Source of the DNA: CAZTVF01 sp964616985
GTDB taxonomy: Bacteria; Planctomycetota; Phycisphaerae; SM23-33
Direction: 5' to 3'
Length of the DNA stretch: 64,000 nt
Assembly: GCA_964616985.1 (NCBI GenBank)
Contig: CAZTVF010000008.1
Span: 8,294-72,293 of the forward strand
The position numbers and the translations under genes were made by a program. Shown here in pieces: positions 1 to 7,682 of this stretch; position 1 is the first letter of the stretch; each line of letters opens with the position of its first letter. Below the pieces are notes generated by a model. The model did no database searches and was not told where the DNA came from. It saw nothing but the letters and a program-made list of their open reading frames with translations.

Positions 1-1011
1 GACCACAGCTTCGACACTTTCGTCACCGGCCCCTGCAATCGCCTCGCCCACGCCGCCTGCATGGCCGTGTGCGACTCGCCGGGCAGGGCGTACAACCCGT
101 TGTTCATCCACGGTTCAGCCGGGCTGGGCAAGACGCACCTGCTGCAGGCCACCTGCCGGCGGATCCAGGCCGAGAACGTGGGCGTCAAGATCGCGTACCT
201 GTCGTGCGAGACGTTCGTGAACCACTTCATCGAAGCGGTTGAGCACGGCAAGCTGCACGAGTTCCGCTACCGCTACCGCCAGGCGGGCGTGCTGGTCATC
301 GACGACATTCAATTCCTCTCGCACCACGAGCAGTCGCAGGAGGAATTCTTCCACACGTTCAACACGCTGTACCAGTCGAACAACCAGATCATCCTCTCCA
401 GCGACCGCGGCCCCGAGCAGATCCCGCACCTGGAGGAACGCCTCATCAGCCGCTTCCACAGCGGCATGGTGGCCCGCGTCGACCGCCCCTGCTACGAGAC
501 GCGCGTGGCCATCGTGAAGAAGAAGGCCCGCCTGCGGAACATCGAGCTGCCCGAAGAGGTGGCCTGCTTTATCGCCGGCTCGATCGAATCCAACACCCGC
601 GAGCTCGAAGGCGCCATCGCCAAGGTGGCCATGCTGTCGCAGGTGACCGACCGGGCGATCGACCTGGCGCTGGCCGAGGAGGCGCTGGGCGGCGAGCCCC
701 GCGCCGCCAAGGGCGAGGTCACCATCGAAGACATTCTGCAGGCTGTCACCACGCGATACAACGTGCGGCTGTCGGACCTGCAGTCCAAGCGTCGCAGCCG
801 GTCGATCGCGTTCCCGCGCCAGGTATGCATGTACCTCGCCCGCTCGCTGACCCGCCACAGCCTCGAGGAGATCGGGGGCTACTTCGGCGGGCGCGATCAC
901 ACGACCGTGCTGTACGCCAACCGCGCCATCGAGGAGCAGAAGACGGCCGACCCGCAGTTCCAGGCGACCATCGACCTGCTCGTTCAGGAAATACAGTCGA
1001 GCAAGAACTAG
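1..1011 (+). CDS. dnaA: DnaA replication initiator, 5' end cut by window
   Basis: Chromosomal replication initiator ATPase that binds DnaA boxes and opens oriC. The reading frame is open from base 1, so the N-terminal helicase-loading domain lies outside the window; the first internal ATG is at 61 but is not the start. Visible parts are the Walker A loop GSAGLGKT, Walker B LVIDDIQF, the AAA+ region, and the C-terminal DNA-binding helix-turn-helix with the family signature around GGRDHTTVLYA. The C-terminus is complete and ends at TAG. A rho-independent terminator follows about 70 bases later, and then about 900 bases without genes. No dnaN follows, so the classical dnaA-dnaN order is absent on this side. 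Identification is very secure. Confidence 0.97.
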   Translation, partial: DHSFDTFVTGPCNRLAHAACMAVCDSPGRAYNPLFIHGSAGLGKTHLLQATCRRIQAENVGVKIAYLSCETFVNHFIEAVEHGKLHEFRYRYRQAGVLVIDDIQFLSHHEQSQEEFFHTFNTLYQSNNQIILSSDRGPEQIPHLEERLISRFHSGMVARVDRPCYETRVAIVKKKARLRNIELPEEVACFIAGSIESNTRELEGAIAKVAMLSQVTDRAIDLALAEEALGGEPRAAKGEVTIEDILQAVTTRYNVRLSDLQSKRRSRSIAFPRQVCMYLARSLTRHSLEEIGGYFGGRDHTTVLYANRAIEEQKTADPQFQATIDLLVQEIQSSKN

Positions 1012-1082
1012 ATACTGTCCACAACGGCGTGTGGTGGCCTTCCGAGGCCGCCGCCCAATAACGCTCTGCAGCGGACCGAATT

Positions 1083-1115
1083 CGCCGCCGGCACCTGTCG
1101 GCGGCGTTTTCATTT
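1083..1115 (+). terminator. Rho-independent terminator after dnaA
   Basis: An 8-bp perfect stem (CGCCGCCG with CGGCGGCG) around an 8-base loop is followed by TTTTCATTT. It sits about 70 bases after the dnaA stop codon and would end the dnaA transcript. Confidence 0.75.
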
Positions 1116-1153
1116 CTGTGATAAGCATGGACCGCCGCTCTGACAGGCGGCAC

Positions 1154-1175
1154 GGTGCGTGGCAAGCCACGCACC
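1154..1175. repeat. 10-bp perfect hairpin
   Basis: GGTGCGTGGC and GCCACGCACC are perfect inverted arms around the two bases AA. There is no T tract. It lies in the gene-free region after dnaA, next to an inverted fragment (1181-1199) of the GGTGGCGGCC-type hairpin family that recurs at 1031, 7573, 29043 and 42461. Confidence 0.6.
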
Positions 1176-1319
1176 CTACCAGGCTGGGAGGCCGCCACCC
1201 GGAAGTTGTGTAGACACTATTGGCCGAAGGCATGGGGGGCCTTCCGCCATGCGCTGCCGTGTCTTTCGCACCGACCATCCACAGCCGGCCCGGCTACTGG
1301 CTACCAACCACCGGCTACG

Positions 1320-1341
1320 GCGCGTCGGTATTCCGACGCGC
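1320..1341. repeat. 9-bp perfect hairpin
   Basis: GCGCGTCGG and CCGACGCGC pair perfectly around the loop TATT. No T tract follows. Function unknown; it lies in the gene-free region between dnaA and trmB. Confidence 0.55.
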
Positions 1342-1499
1342 TCCTAGGTGGATTTCTTAACAGGCAGTCGTGGAGAACACCTTAGGAACCTGTAGGTGCT
1401 GGGGGAGTTTGACGGCGCAATGCTCGGGAAGAACCGGCCGCCGCGATGGGGGAAATCCCGATGTCGGCCTCAGCCATACCAGAGACGACAGCGCCGCCG

Positions 1500-1860
1500 A
1501 CAGGTTATCCACATCGGTAAATTCACGCCGAAGGCAGCGCAAACGACAACCGCGGCGGGGGTTGAATTCCCAACCGCGAAGGTATCAACAGAACCAACAG
1601 GCCCTACCAGGGAATACTGCTGGTTTTATATCTATACTATAAGACTCATGCGGGCTCTCGCCCACATCGTCATCCTCTCATCGGCAACAACCCCGTGAGA
1701 CCTTTAGGCCGATGTGGGAAGAATCCGCCAATGAACCGGAATAAACCCCCGATGCGTCTGTGCCCGTCTCCCCTAAGAGGAATGTGCAAAGAATCGCACC
1801 TTGAACGGGATCGGCGATGCGATTGCTCCAGGATCGAATATGTCGGGGGTTAAACGGATG
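1500..1860. other. Candidate replication origin (oriC)
   Basis: The stretch 1012-2018 downstream of dnaA has no credible gene. Within it I see one perfect DnaA box (1505-1513) and the word CCACATCG three times (1509-1516, 1662-1669, and reversed at 1710-1717). A strongly AT-rich stretch lies around 1617-1646, striking against the high-GC background. Two related direct copies of a ~40-base segment begin near 1711 and 1781. Box plus AT-rich DNA beside dnaA is the usual origin layout. Only one box matches the consensus exactly, and a second box pair at 14.75 kb competes. The call is an inference. Confidence 0.5.
1505..1513 (+). promoter_or_regulatory. DnaA box TTATCCACA
   Basis: Exact match to the bacterial DnaA-box consensus TTATNCACA, about 500 bases downstream of the dnaA stop. 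A weaker CTGTCCACA lies at 1015-1023. Confidence 0.65.
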
Positions 1861-2018
1861 TGCCCGAACTCTCTGTCAACAGTTGGGCGTCTCGCCCTCT
1901 AACGATTTCCCTCAGTCGTCCAAAACAGCAAACATGTCAGCCCATGGCGGAAGCCATGGGGTCCCATGATCCTCGCCGATCTCTGGCCCCGTCAGGGGCG
2001 ACACTCCGTTACGCCCGG

Positions 2019-2672
2019 TCAGACGTACTTCATCCGCACGGCGCTGTGGAAGGGCCGGCCTTGCGCGATGTACTTGCGTTCGAAGTTGGTGCCGACGAGT
2101 TCGCCTTCGTGGTCGCTCATGCGGGGCATGGGGACGGTGGCGAAGCCCTTGGCGTGGGCCAGGACGCCGCGGATGTGGCTGAAGTAGTCGCGATGGTCGG
2201 TCACGATGATCAACTGCCCGCCGGGCTTGAGCACCCGCCACACCTGCTCGATGAAGGCCGGCTGGATCAGCCGCCGGCGATGGTGCCTTGCCTTGGGCCA
2301 CGGGTCGGGAAAATAGACGTGCACGCGCCAAAGGCTGTCAGCAGCCAGGCAGGTTTTCACGAACGGGCCCGCATCGGTGCGGAGCATTCGCACGTTGGTG
2401 TAGTTCGCGCGCTTGAGGCGGTCGGCCGCATAGGAGCAGTACGCCCGCGCCCACTCGAGGCCCAGGAAGTTGACCTCGGGCCTCGCCGCCGCCCGCGCCA
2501 TCAGAAACGTGCCCTTGCCCGAGCCGATTTCCAGTTCGACGGGGTGCGTATTGCCGAAGACGGCGGCCAGGTCGAGCGGCCCGTGCGTGACGGCCTCGTC
2601 CAGCAGCACGCCGGCGGTATCCCAGTTGGTGCTGCGGCCGTGAGACAGGTGTTTCGGTGAATCCATTCGCAT
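2019..2672 (-). CDS. trmB: tRNA (guanine-N7-)-methyltransferase
   Basis: SAM-dependent enzyme that methylates N7 of G46 in the tRNA variable loop. The 217-residue product shows the SAM-binding segment VELEIGSGKGTF near residue 45, the family-typical YFPDPWPKARHH near residue 120, and a C-terminal TNFERKY block, in the order and length usual for TrmB. The start could be the ATG at 2672 or the in-frame ATG two codons later (2666); neither has a clear Shine-Dalgarno sequence. It is leftmost in a leftward series (tgt, oxidoreductase, yajC, trmB), but the yajC terminator and a palindromic repeat separate it from yajC, so it is probably transcribed alone. Confidence 0.95.
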   Translation of the reverse strand: MRMDSPKHLSHGRSTNWDTAGVLLDEAVTHGPLDLAAVFGNTHPVELEIGSGKGTFLMARAAARPEVNFLGLEWARAYCSYAADRLKRANYTNVRMLRTDAGPFVKTCLAADSLWRVHVYFPDPWPKARHHRRRLIQPAFIEQVWRVLKPGGQLIIVTDHRDYFSHIRGVLAHAKGFATVPMPRMSDHEGELVGTNFERKYIAQGRPFHSAVRMKYV

Positions 2673-2750
2673 AGTGCGAGGATAGTCGCCACGGGGGCAT
2701 CATGCAATACGTCGCGCGGAGAGCGGGCGGCGGCTCGGTGGCGCCTTCGC

Positions 2751-2772
2751 ACCCCCAAACGAGTTTGGGGGT
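2751..2772. repeat. CCCCCAAAC palindrome, copy 1
   Basis: Arms ACCCCCAAAC and GTTTGGGGGT with a two-base centre, followed on the right by GGCACCGA. This is a single copy of the dispersed intergenic hairpin family (also at 11307, 11458, 26779, 32388, 32771, 37007, 37165, 46438). It lies between the divergent-looking ends of trmB (5') and yajC (3'). Confidence 0.85.
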
Positions 2773-2830
2773 GGCACCGAAACGGCCCCGGATGGCCCCG
2801 GATGTCACCGAAATGGCACGGCATGGTGCA

Positions 2831-2872
2831 CAAATAAAGAAGCGGGCTGCGATGGTCTTCACCGCAGCCCGC
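2831..2872 (-). terminator. Terminator of the yajC transcript
   Basis: Read leftward, a 10-bp perfect stem GCGGGCTGCG/CGCAGCCCGC is followed by TTCTTTATTT. It begins about 25 bases after the yajC stop codon. Stem strength and U-rich tail make it a convincing rho-independent terminator. Confidence 0.88.
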
Positions 2873-2895
2873 GCGATTCACTTTGCGTGACGGTC

Positions 2896-3405
2896 TTACT
2901 TCTTCTCTTCGGTCTTGGCCTCGCCGACGGTGTGGATGGCCGAGGGCACGAAGTGCATGCGGACGTTGTTCTGCTCGTCCACCTTCACGACGATCTCGTT
3001 TTCCTTGACCTCGATGATCGTGCCGATGATGCCGCCGATCGTGGTCACGCGGTCGCCCTTCTTCATGTTGTTGATCATTTCCTTGCGCTTGCTCTCCTGC
3101 TTCTTGCGGCTGCGGCTGGTCATGAGGAAGAACACGAGCACGACGCCCAGCAGCAGGAACATGCCGTACTGCTCAAAGAAGCTCGGCGGGGGCTTGGGGC
3201 CCGCGGGGCCGGGGCTGTTGGCGTCCGCGGCCTGCCCGGCGGCGGGCGAACCGGCCGGAGCGGCGGTCGGGGCGGGCGTGCCGGTCTGGATCGGAGTGAT
3301 GATGGTTTCGGGGCCGGCGGCCGGCTTGGTCTGGGCCAGGACAGGCATGGCCAGCAGGGCCACGGCCGCCACCAGCAAGCCAACGACGTTCTTGCGATTC
3401 TGCAT
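2896..3405 (-). CDS. yajC: YajC, Sec translocase accessory subunit
   Basis: Membrane subunit that associates with SecDF and the SecYEG channel. The C-terminal half is typical YajC: one membrane segment (YGMFLLLGVVLVFFLM), a basic stretch SRSRKKQESKRKE, then KKGDRVTTIGGIIGTI. Start ATG 3405 has an upstream AAGGAAA. The protein is 169 residues, longer than the usual ~110, because it carries an extra N-terminal hydrophobic segment resembling a signal peptide ending in VLAQ and an Ala/Pro/Gly-rich linker of about 50 residues. It lies downstream of tgt, as in the common tgt-yajC-secD order, but an oxidoreductase gene and a ~360-base gap intervene and secD is not next. Confidence 0.93.
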   Translation of the reverse strand: MQNRKNVVGLLVAAVALLAMPVLAQTKPAAGPETIITPIQTGTPAPTAAPAGSPAAGQAADANSPGPAGPKPPPSFFEQYGMFLLLGVVLVFFLMTSRSRKKQESKRKEMINNMKKGDRVTTIGGIIGTIIEVKENEIVVKVDEQNNVRMHFVPSAIHTVGEAKTEEKK

Positions 3406-3533
3406 GAGGTTTCCTTTCAACATTGTGTCCGGTGATTGTCACCGAAGACCGTTGCGGCGTCAACCACAACGGCTCTCAATGATATTACGGCCGTGGGCGC
3501 GACGCGGCGTCTGGCTTCGGAGGAAGGCATTGT

Positions 3534-3758
3534 CCACGGATTACACTGATTACACCGAAAGAGAGAAAGGAAGCCTTATTCGGTTCCGGTGGCGATAGCG
3601 AGGACTCGCTCCAGGTGCCCAGGATGCCCAAGAATAGTTCGGAGAAGAACGGGCACCCGCCATAACTATGGGAGAATGATCGGCACGGGCTGATACTGAA
3701 GAGATGGTGGCTCGCGAAGCTCTTCTTCTCTTCTCTGTGTAATCCGTGTAATCTGTGG
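3534..3758. repeat. Inverted pair of GATTACAC tandem words
   Basis: The 346-base gap between yajC and the oxidoreductase gene has no gene. Its left arm (3534-3565) carries two tandem GATTACAC words followed by GAAAGAGAG. Its right arm (3733-3758) is the inverted copy, ending CTGTGG. Together they could form a long imperfect stem. I see nothing else in the gap. Confidence 0.65.
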
Positions 3759-3769
3759 ATCTCTCCGAG

Positions 3770-4801
3770 CTAGAGCGTCACCACCTGCCCCGTCTTGAGC
3801 GAGCGCAGGATCGCGTCGAGGAGTTGAAGGTTCTCGAGGCCTTCGCCGGCGGTGCAGACATTCGCCTTGCGGGCGGTGATGGTGTTGATGAATCGCTGGT
3901 GCTGCTCCAGGAAGCCCAGGTGCCCGGTGGAGGCCAGCTGGCCGTTGATGACGATGTTGGTCGTGAACAGGCCGTCGCCGCTGTACATCTTCAGCGAGCC
4001 CGCGCCCTCGGGGGCCCAGGGGTCCGACTCGATCTTGCCGTGCGTGCCCACGATGCCGAAGAAGCTGTTGTAGGGCGCCTTGGTCACTTCGCTGAGGTTC
4101 AGCGAGAGCTTCACGCCGTTGTCCATCTCCACGATCGTGTTCACCACGTCCGGCAGGTGGCCCTTGCGCAAGGGGCCCGTGCCCCCGATGGGGCCGCCGA
4201 ACGCGCACACGCGCCCGTAATGGCCGCCGGCGATGTAGGCCATCATGTCGTAGTAGTGGCAGCAGCAGTCGAACAGCTTGCCGCCGCCCAGCTCGGGGTT
4301 GTTCCGCCAGTCGCCGGGGGCGGGGCTGTAGGGCACGAACATGTTGAACCACAGCAGCACCACCTCGCCCAGCTCGCCCGAGGCGATGATCTGGCGGCAC
4401 TTGTCCACCAGTTGGCTCGAGCGGACGCAGAAGCCGATCTGCGTGACGGTCCTGGCCTTGGCGGCGGCGGCCGCGATGGCCTTGCCGTCGGCCAGCGTGT
4501 GCGCGAGGGGCTTTTCCAGGAACAGGTGCTTGCCCGCCTTGATGACGGCCAGGGCGACGTCCTTGTGGCCGGCCGGCGGGGTGGCCACGACGACGGCGTC
4601 GAGATCATCCCGCGCGAGCATGTCCTTGAGGTTGGTGTAGCACTGCGATTCGTTGAGCTTGTACGCGTCGCGAACGCCGGCCAGGCGCTTGGCGTCCAGG
4701 TCGCACCCCGCCGTGAGCTGGGCCTGCGGCAGCGCCGTAATCGGGTGAATGTGGGTCGAGCCGTGCTTGAGGCCGACGATGCCGTAACGAACCTTCTTCA
4801 C
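3770..4801 (-). CDS. Gfo/Idh/MocA-family oxidoreductase
   Basis: NAD(P)-dependent dehydrogenase of unknown sugar or inositol-type substrate. The 343-residue product opens with a Rossmann segment (GIVGLKHG, residues 7-14) and has the family motif EKP in LFLEKPLAH, followed by the usual C-terminal alpha/beta domain. The start is GTG at 4801, with AAGGAG inside the end of tgt; the tgt TGA ends two bases upstream, so translation is probably coupled to tgt. Co-transcription with a tRNA-modification gene is unusual and gives no clue to substrate. Family secure, substrate unknown. Confidence 0.88.
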   Translation of the reverse strand: MKKVRYGIVGLKHGSTHIHPITALPQAQLTAGCDLDAKRLAGVRDAYKLNESQCYTNLKDMLARDDLDAVVVATPPAGHKDVALAVIKAGKHLFLEKPLAHTLADGKAIAAAAAKARTVTQIGFCVRSSQLVDKCRQIIASGELGEVVLLWFNMFVPYSPAPGDWRNNPELGGGKLFDCCCHYYDMMAYIAGGHYGRVCAFGGPIGGTGPLRKGHLPDVVNTIVEMDNGVKLSLNLSEVTKAPYNSFFGIVGTHGKIESDPWAPEGAGSLKMYSGDGLFTTNIVINGQLASTGHLGFLEQHQRFINTITARKANVCTAGEGLENLQLLDAILRSLKTGQVVTL

Positions 4802-4802
4802 G

Positions 4803-5963
4803 TCATGCTCCTTGTTCTGAATCTTCGATCTCGTCCTGCTGGGCGTACAGCTGCGACTCCCACCGGGCCGCCTGGGCGGCGAAGGTGCCGGCGGCGATGG
4901 CGGTGCGGATGGCGGCCAGGAATTCGGCGAACCAGTGCAGGTTGTGAATGCTCAGCAGCGTGGGCCCCAGCATCTCCTTGGCCGCGAACAGGTGCCGCAG
5001 CGTGCCGCGCGAATAGTTGCGGCAAGTGAAGCACCCGCACGCCTCGTCCAGCGGGCGGGGGTCCTTGGTGTACTTGGCGTTCCGCAGCCGCATGCGGCCG
5101 GCCCAGGTGAAGGCCTGCGCGTTGCGCCCGTTGCGGGTGGGCATGACGCAATCGAACATGTCCACGCCGCGCAGCACCGCGTGCAGAATGTCGCGCGGCT
5201 CGCCCACGCCCATGAGGTACCGCGGCTTGGCCGCCGGCAGCAGGTTGTGAATGTCCTCCAGCACGGCCACCATCGCCTCGTGCCCCTCGCCGACGGACAG
5301 GCCGCCGATGGCGTAGCCCGGCGTGTCGAGCTTGACCAGCGCCTCGGCCGACCGCGCACGCAGGTCGCGGTGCACGCCGCCCTGCTGGATGGGGAACAGC
5401 GCCTGCTCGTTGCCCTGGGCCGAGAGGCACGACGACGCCTCCCACGCCTGCTTGCACAGCGCCGCCCAGGCCGCGCTGCGGTTGACGGCCGAGAGGACGG
5501 CGTCCTTCGGCGCGTCGTGCGGCGGGCATTCGTCGAGCTGCATGATGACGTCGGCGCCCAGCAGGCGCTGCACGTCCATGGCCTTGTGGGGCGTGAGCTC
5601 GAGGTTGGCCCCGTCGATGTGCGACTGGAACACGACGCGCTGGTCGTCGATCTTCCGCAGGTGGGCCAGCGAGAACACCTGGTAGCCGCCGCTGTCGGTC
5701 AGCATCGGCCCGTCCCAGGCCATCATCTTGTGCACGCCGCCCAGGGCGGCGACGATCTCGGCCCCCGGGCGCGTCATCAGGTGGTACGTGTTGGAGAGCA
5801 CCATCTGCGTGCCGGCAGCGCGGAGCTGGTCGGGCGTGACGCCCTTGACCGTGCCCGCGGTGCCGACGGGCATGAAGACGGGCGTGAGCACTTGGCCGTG
5901 CGCCGTCGTCAGCCGCCCGCAGCGGGCGCGGCCCTCGGTGGCCGTGATGTCAAAACGAAGCAT
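4803..5963 (-). CDS. tgt: Queuine/preQ1 tRNA-ribosyltransferase
   Basis: Exchanges guanine at wobble position 34 of GUN-anticodon tRNAs for the queuosine precursor. The 386-residue product shows all hallmarks: general acid/base Asp90 in MLTDSGGYQ, nucleophile Asp271 in FDCVMPTRNGR, and a zinc site formed by Cys309, Cys311, Cys314 and a downstream His (LSIHN). The ATG at 5963 gives the family-typical N-terminus MLRFDI; an in-frame GTG lies six codons upstream. No strong ribosome-binding site is visible. First gene of a leftward set, coupled to the oxidoreductase that follows. No other queuosine genes are in the window. Confidence 0.96.
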   Translation of the reverse strand: MLRFDITATEGRARCGRLTTAHGQVLTPVFMPVGTAGTVKGVTPDQLRAAGTQMVLSNTYHLMTRPGAEIVAALGGVHKMMAWDGPMLTDSGGYQVFSLAHLRKIDDQRVVFQSHIDGANLELTPHKAMDVQRLLGADVIMQLDECPPHDAPKDAVLSAVNRSAAWAALCKQAWEASSCLSAQGNEQALFPIQQGGVHRDLRARSAEALVKLDTPGYAIGGLSVGEGHEAMVAVLEDIHNLLPAAKPRYLMGVGEPRDILHAVLRGVDMFDCVMPTRNGRNAQAFTWAGRMRLRNAKYTKDPRPLDEACGCFTCRNYSRGTLRHLFAAKEMLGPTLLSIHNLHWFAEFLAAIRTAIAAGTFAAQAARWESQLYAQQDEIEDSEQGA

Positions 5964-6186
5964 GGCTAGAGAATAGGGCACCAGAGGGGATTCGCAAAGA
6001 TGATTTTGTCCTGTTACAATGGGCGGCCGAATCCCGGTGCTGCTCCACCCGTAACACGGCCATCTTGGCCGTGCGTCGCACGATCGTCTCGGTCGTGCAC
6101 CCTTGGGTTACAGGGAAAGAGCAAGGCCGGGACGGCGATGCGACGCGCGGGCGAGACGCCCGTGCTACGAAACAGAAGGATCCATC

Positions 6187-7530
6187 ATGATCGACATCAA
6201 GGCGTTGCGGGCGGATGCGGACAAGTTCATCCAGGGTGCGGCGGCGAAGAAGATCGACGTCGACATCCCGGCCATCCTCGAGCTGGACCGGCAGATCGTC
6301 GCCGCCGGCAAGGAGCTGCAGGACATCCGCACCGCGCAGAACGTGGCCGGCAAGGAGATCGCCAAGCTTCAGGGCGATGCGAAGAAGGCGGCCGTCGAGA
6401 AGATGGCCTCGCTGAAGGCGCGGGCGAAGGAACTGGACGAGCAGGTCGCGGCGCTGGAGCCGCGCTTCAACGAGATGCTGATGGTCGTGCCCCAGCCGCC
6501 CGACGCCGACGTGCCCGTCGGCCAGAGCGCCGAGGACAACAAGGAGATCCGCCGCTGGAACTCGCCGTGGTTCGACACGAGCAAGAGCTTCGCCGACAAC
6601 AAGGGCTTCGCGCCCAAGACGCACATCGAGCTGGGGATGGCCCTGGGCATGTTCGACTTCGAGCGCGGCGTGAAGATGGCCGGCTCGCGCAGCTACGTGC
6701 TGATGGGTCGCGGCATGCAGCTGCACCAGGCCGTGCTGCGGATGGCGTTCGACTACATGGTCAACGAGCAGGGCTTCACGCCCATCTCGGTGCCGGTGCT
6801 GGTCCGCGAGGAGATGATGCTCGGCACGGGCTTTTTCCCGTTCGGCAAGGAGCAGGCGTACGAGATCAAGGAGAGCCAGCGCGGCGGCGGGTACGACGTG
6901 TACCTCACCGGCACGGGCGAGGTGGGCCTGATGGGCCTTCACCAGGGCGAGATCCTCGACGGGGCCACGCTGCCGCGGAGATATGTCACCGTCTCCACGT
7001 GTTTCCGCCGCGAGGCCGGCGCCGCCGGTAAGGACACCGCCGGCCTCTACCGCATCCACCAGTTCGACAAGGTCGAGCAGGTCGTGCTGTGCGAGGCCGA
7101 CGAGACCCAGAGCCGCGCGTGGCACAAGAAGATGATCGGCTTCGTCGAGAACATCCTCCAGCGCCTCGAGATCCCCTACCGCCTGCTGCAGTGCTGCACC
7201 GCGGACCTGGGCCCCAAGAACGCCGACATGATCGACATCGAATCGTGGATGCCCGGGCGCGGGAAGGAAGACGCCTCCGGCCGCCCCATGGGCGAGTACG
7301 GCGAGACGCACTCGGCCAGCCGCCTGTACGACTACCAGTGCCGCCGCCTCAACCTCCGCTATCGCGACGCGGACAAGAAGGCCGTCATCTGCCACTCGCT
7401 GAACAACACGGTGCTGGCCAGCCCCCGCGTGCTGATCCCCATCATGGAACTGTACCAGAACGCCGACGGCACGATCACCGTCCCCGCCGCCCTTCGCCCC
7501 TACATGGGCGGGGTGGACAAGATCGCGTAG
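6187..7530 (+). CDS. serS: Seryl-tRNA synthetase
   Basis: Charges tRNA-Ser (and tRNA-Sec where present). The 447-residue product has the N-terminal helical arm (residues ~1-105, rich in Lys/Ala/Glu), class II motif 2 in STCFRREAGAAGKDT, and motif 3 in the C-terminal segment around NTVLASPRVLIPIMEL. Length is normal for the family. Start ATG 6187 follows AGAAGGA with good spacing; an upstream in-frame extension exists but lacks a ribosome-binding site and would add unrelated residues. Transcribed alone; the ~200-base leader holds short GC-rich inverted words around 6057-6110 but no recognisable T-box. Confidence 0.97.
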   Translation: MIDIKALRADADKFIQGAAAKKIDVDIPAILELDRQIVAAGKELQDIRTAQNVAGKEIAKLQGDAKKAAVEKMASLKARAKELDEQVAALEPRFNEMLMVVPQPPDADVPVGQSAEDNKEIRRWNSPWFDTSKSFADNKGFAPKTHIELGMALGMFDFERGVKMAGSRSYVLMGRGMQLHQAVLRMAFDYMVNEQGFTPISVPVLVREEMMLGTGFFPFGKEQAYEIKESQRGGGYDVYLTGTGEVGLMGLHQGEILDGATLPRRYVTVSTCFRREAGAAGKDTAGLYRIHQFDKVEQVVLCEADETQSRAWHKKMIGFVENILQRLEIPYRLLQCCTADLGPKNADMIDIESWMPGRGKEDASGRPMGEYGETHSASRLYDYQCRRLNLRYRDADKKAVICHSLNNTVLASPRVLIPIMELYQNADGTITVPAALRPYMGGVDKIA

Positions 7531-7572
7531 GAGAAGGGATCAGGGAGCAGGGTATAGGGACCAGGCCATAGG

Positions 7573-7598
7573 GGTGGCAGCCTTCCCAGGCCGCCGCC
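7573..7598. repeat. GGTGGCGGCC-type hairpin
   Basis: Imperfect copy of the 11-bp-stem hairpin seen perfectly at 42461-42486 (loop TCCC). It lies between the convergent serS and surE genes among G-rich simple sequence (GGGATCAGGGAGC-like). It may act in transcription termination, but it has no T tract. Confidence 0.55.
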
Positions 7599-7682
7599 AA
7601 GGCTGTTGCCGTGTCCCGACGAACGGATGCTTGCAGGCTCGTTTCAGCGGACGCTTAACCCGTATTCCCCGATCCCCAGTCC

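Noticed and set aside
115..1278. Long open frame opposite dnaA
   Set aside because: Antisense shadow of a conserved gene in high-GC DNA. No ribosome-binding site and a Leu/Val/Arg-rich product typical of reverse frames.
6000..6186. T-box riboswitch before serS
   Set aside because: No T-box sequence or specifier stem; only GC-rich inverted words are present, and T-boxes are not typical in this kind of genome.
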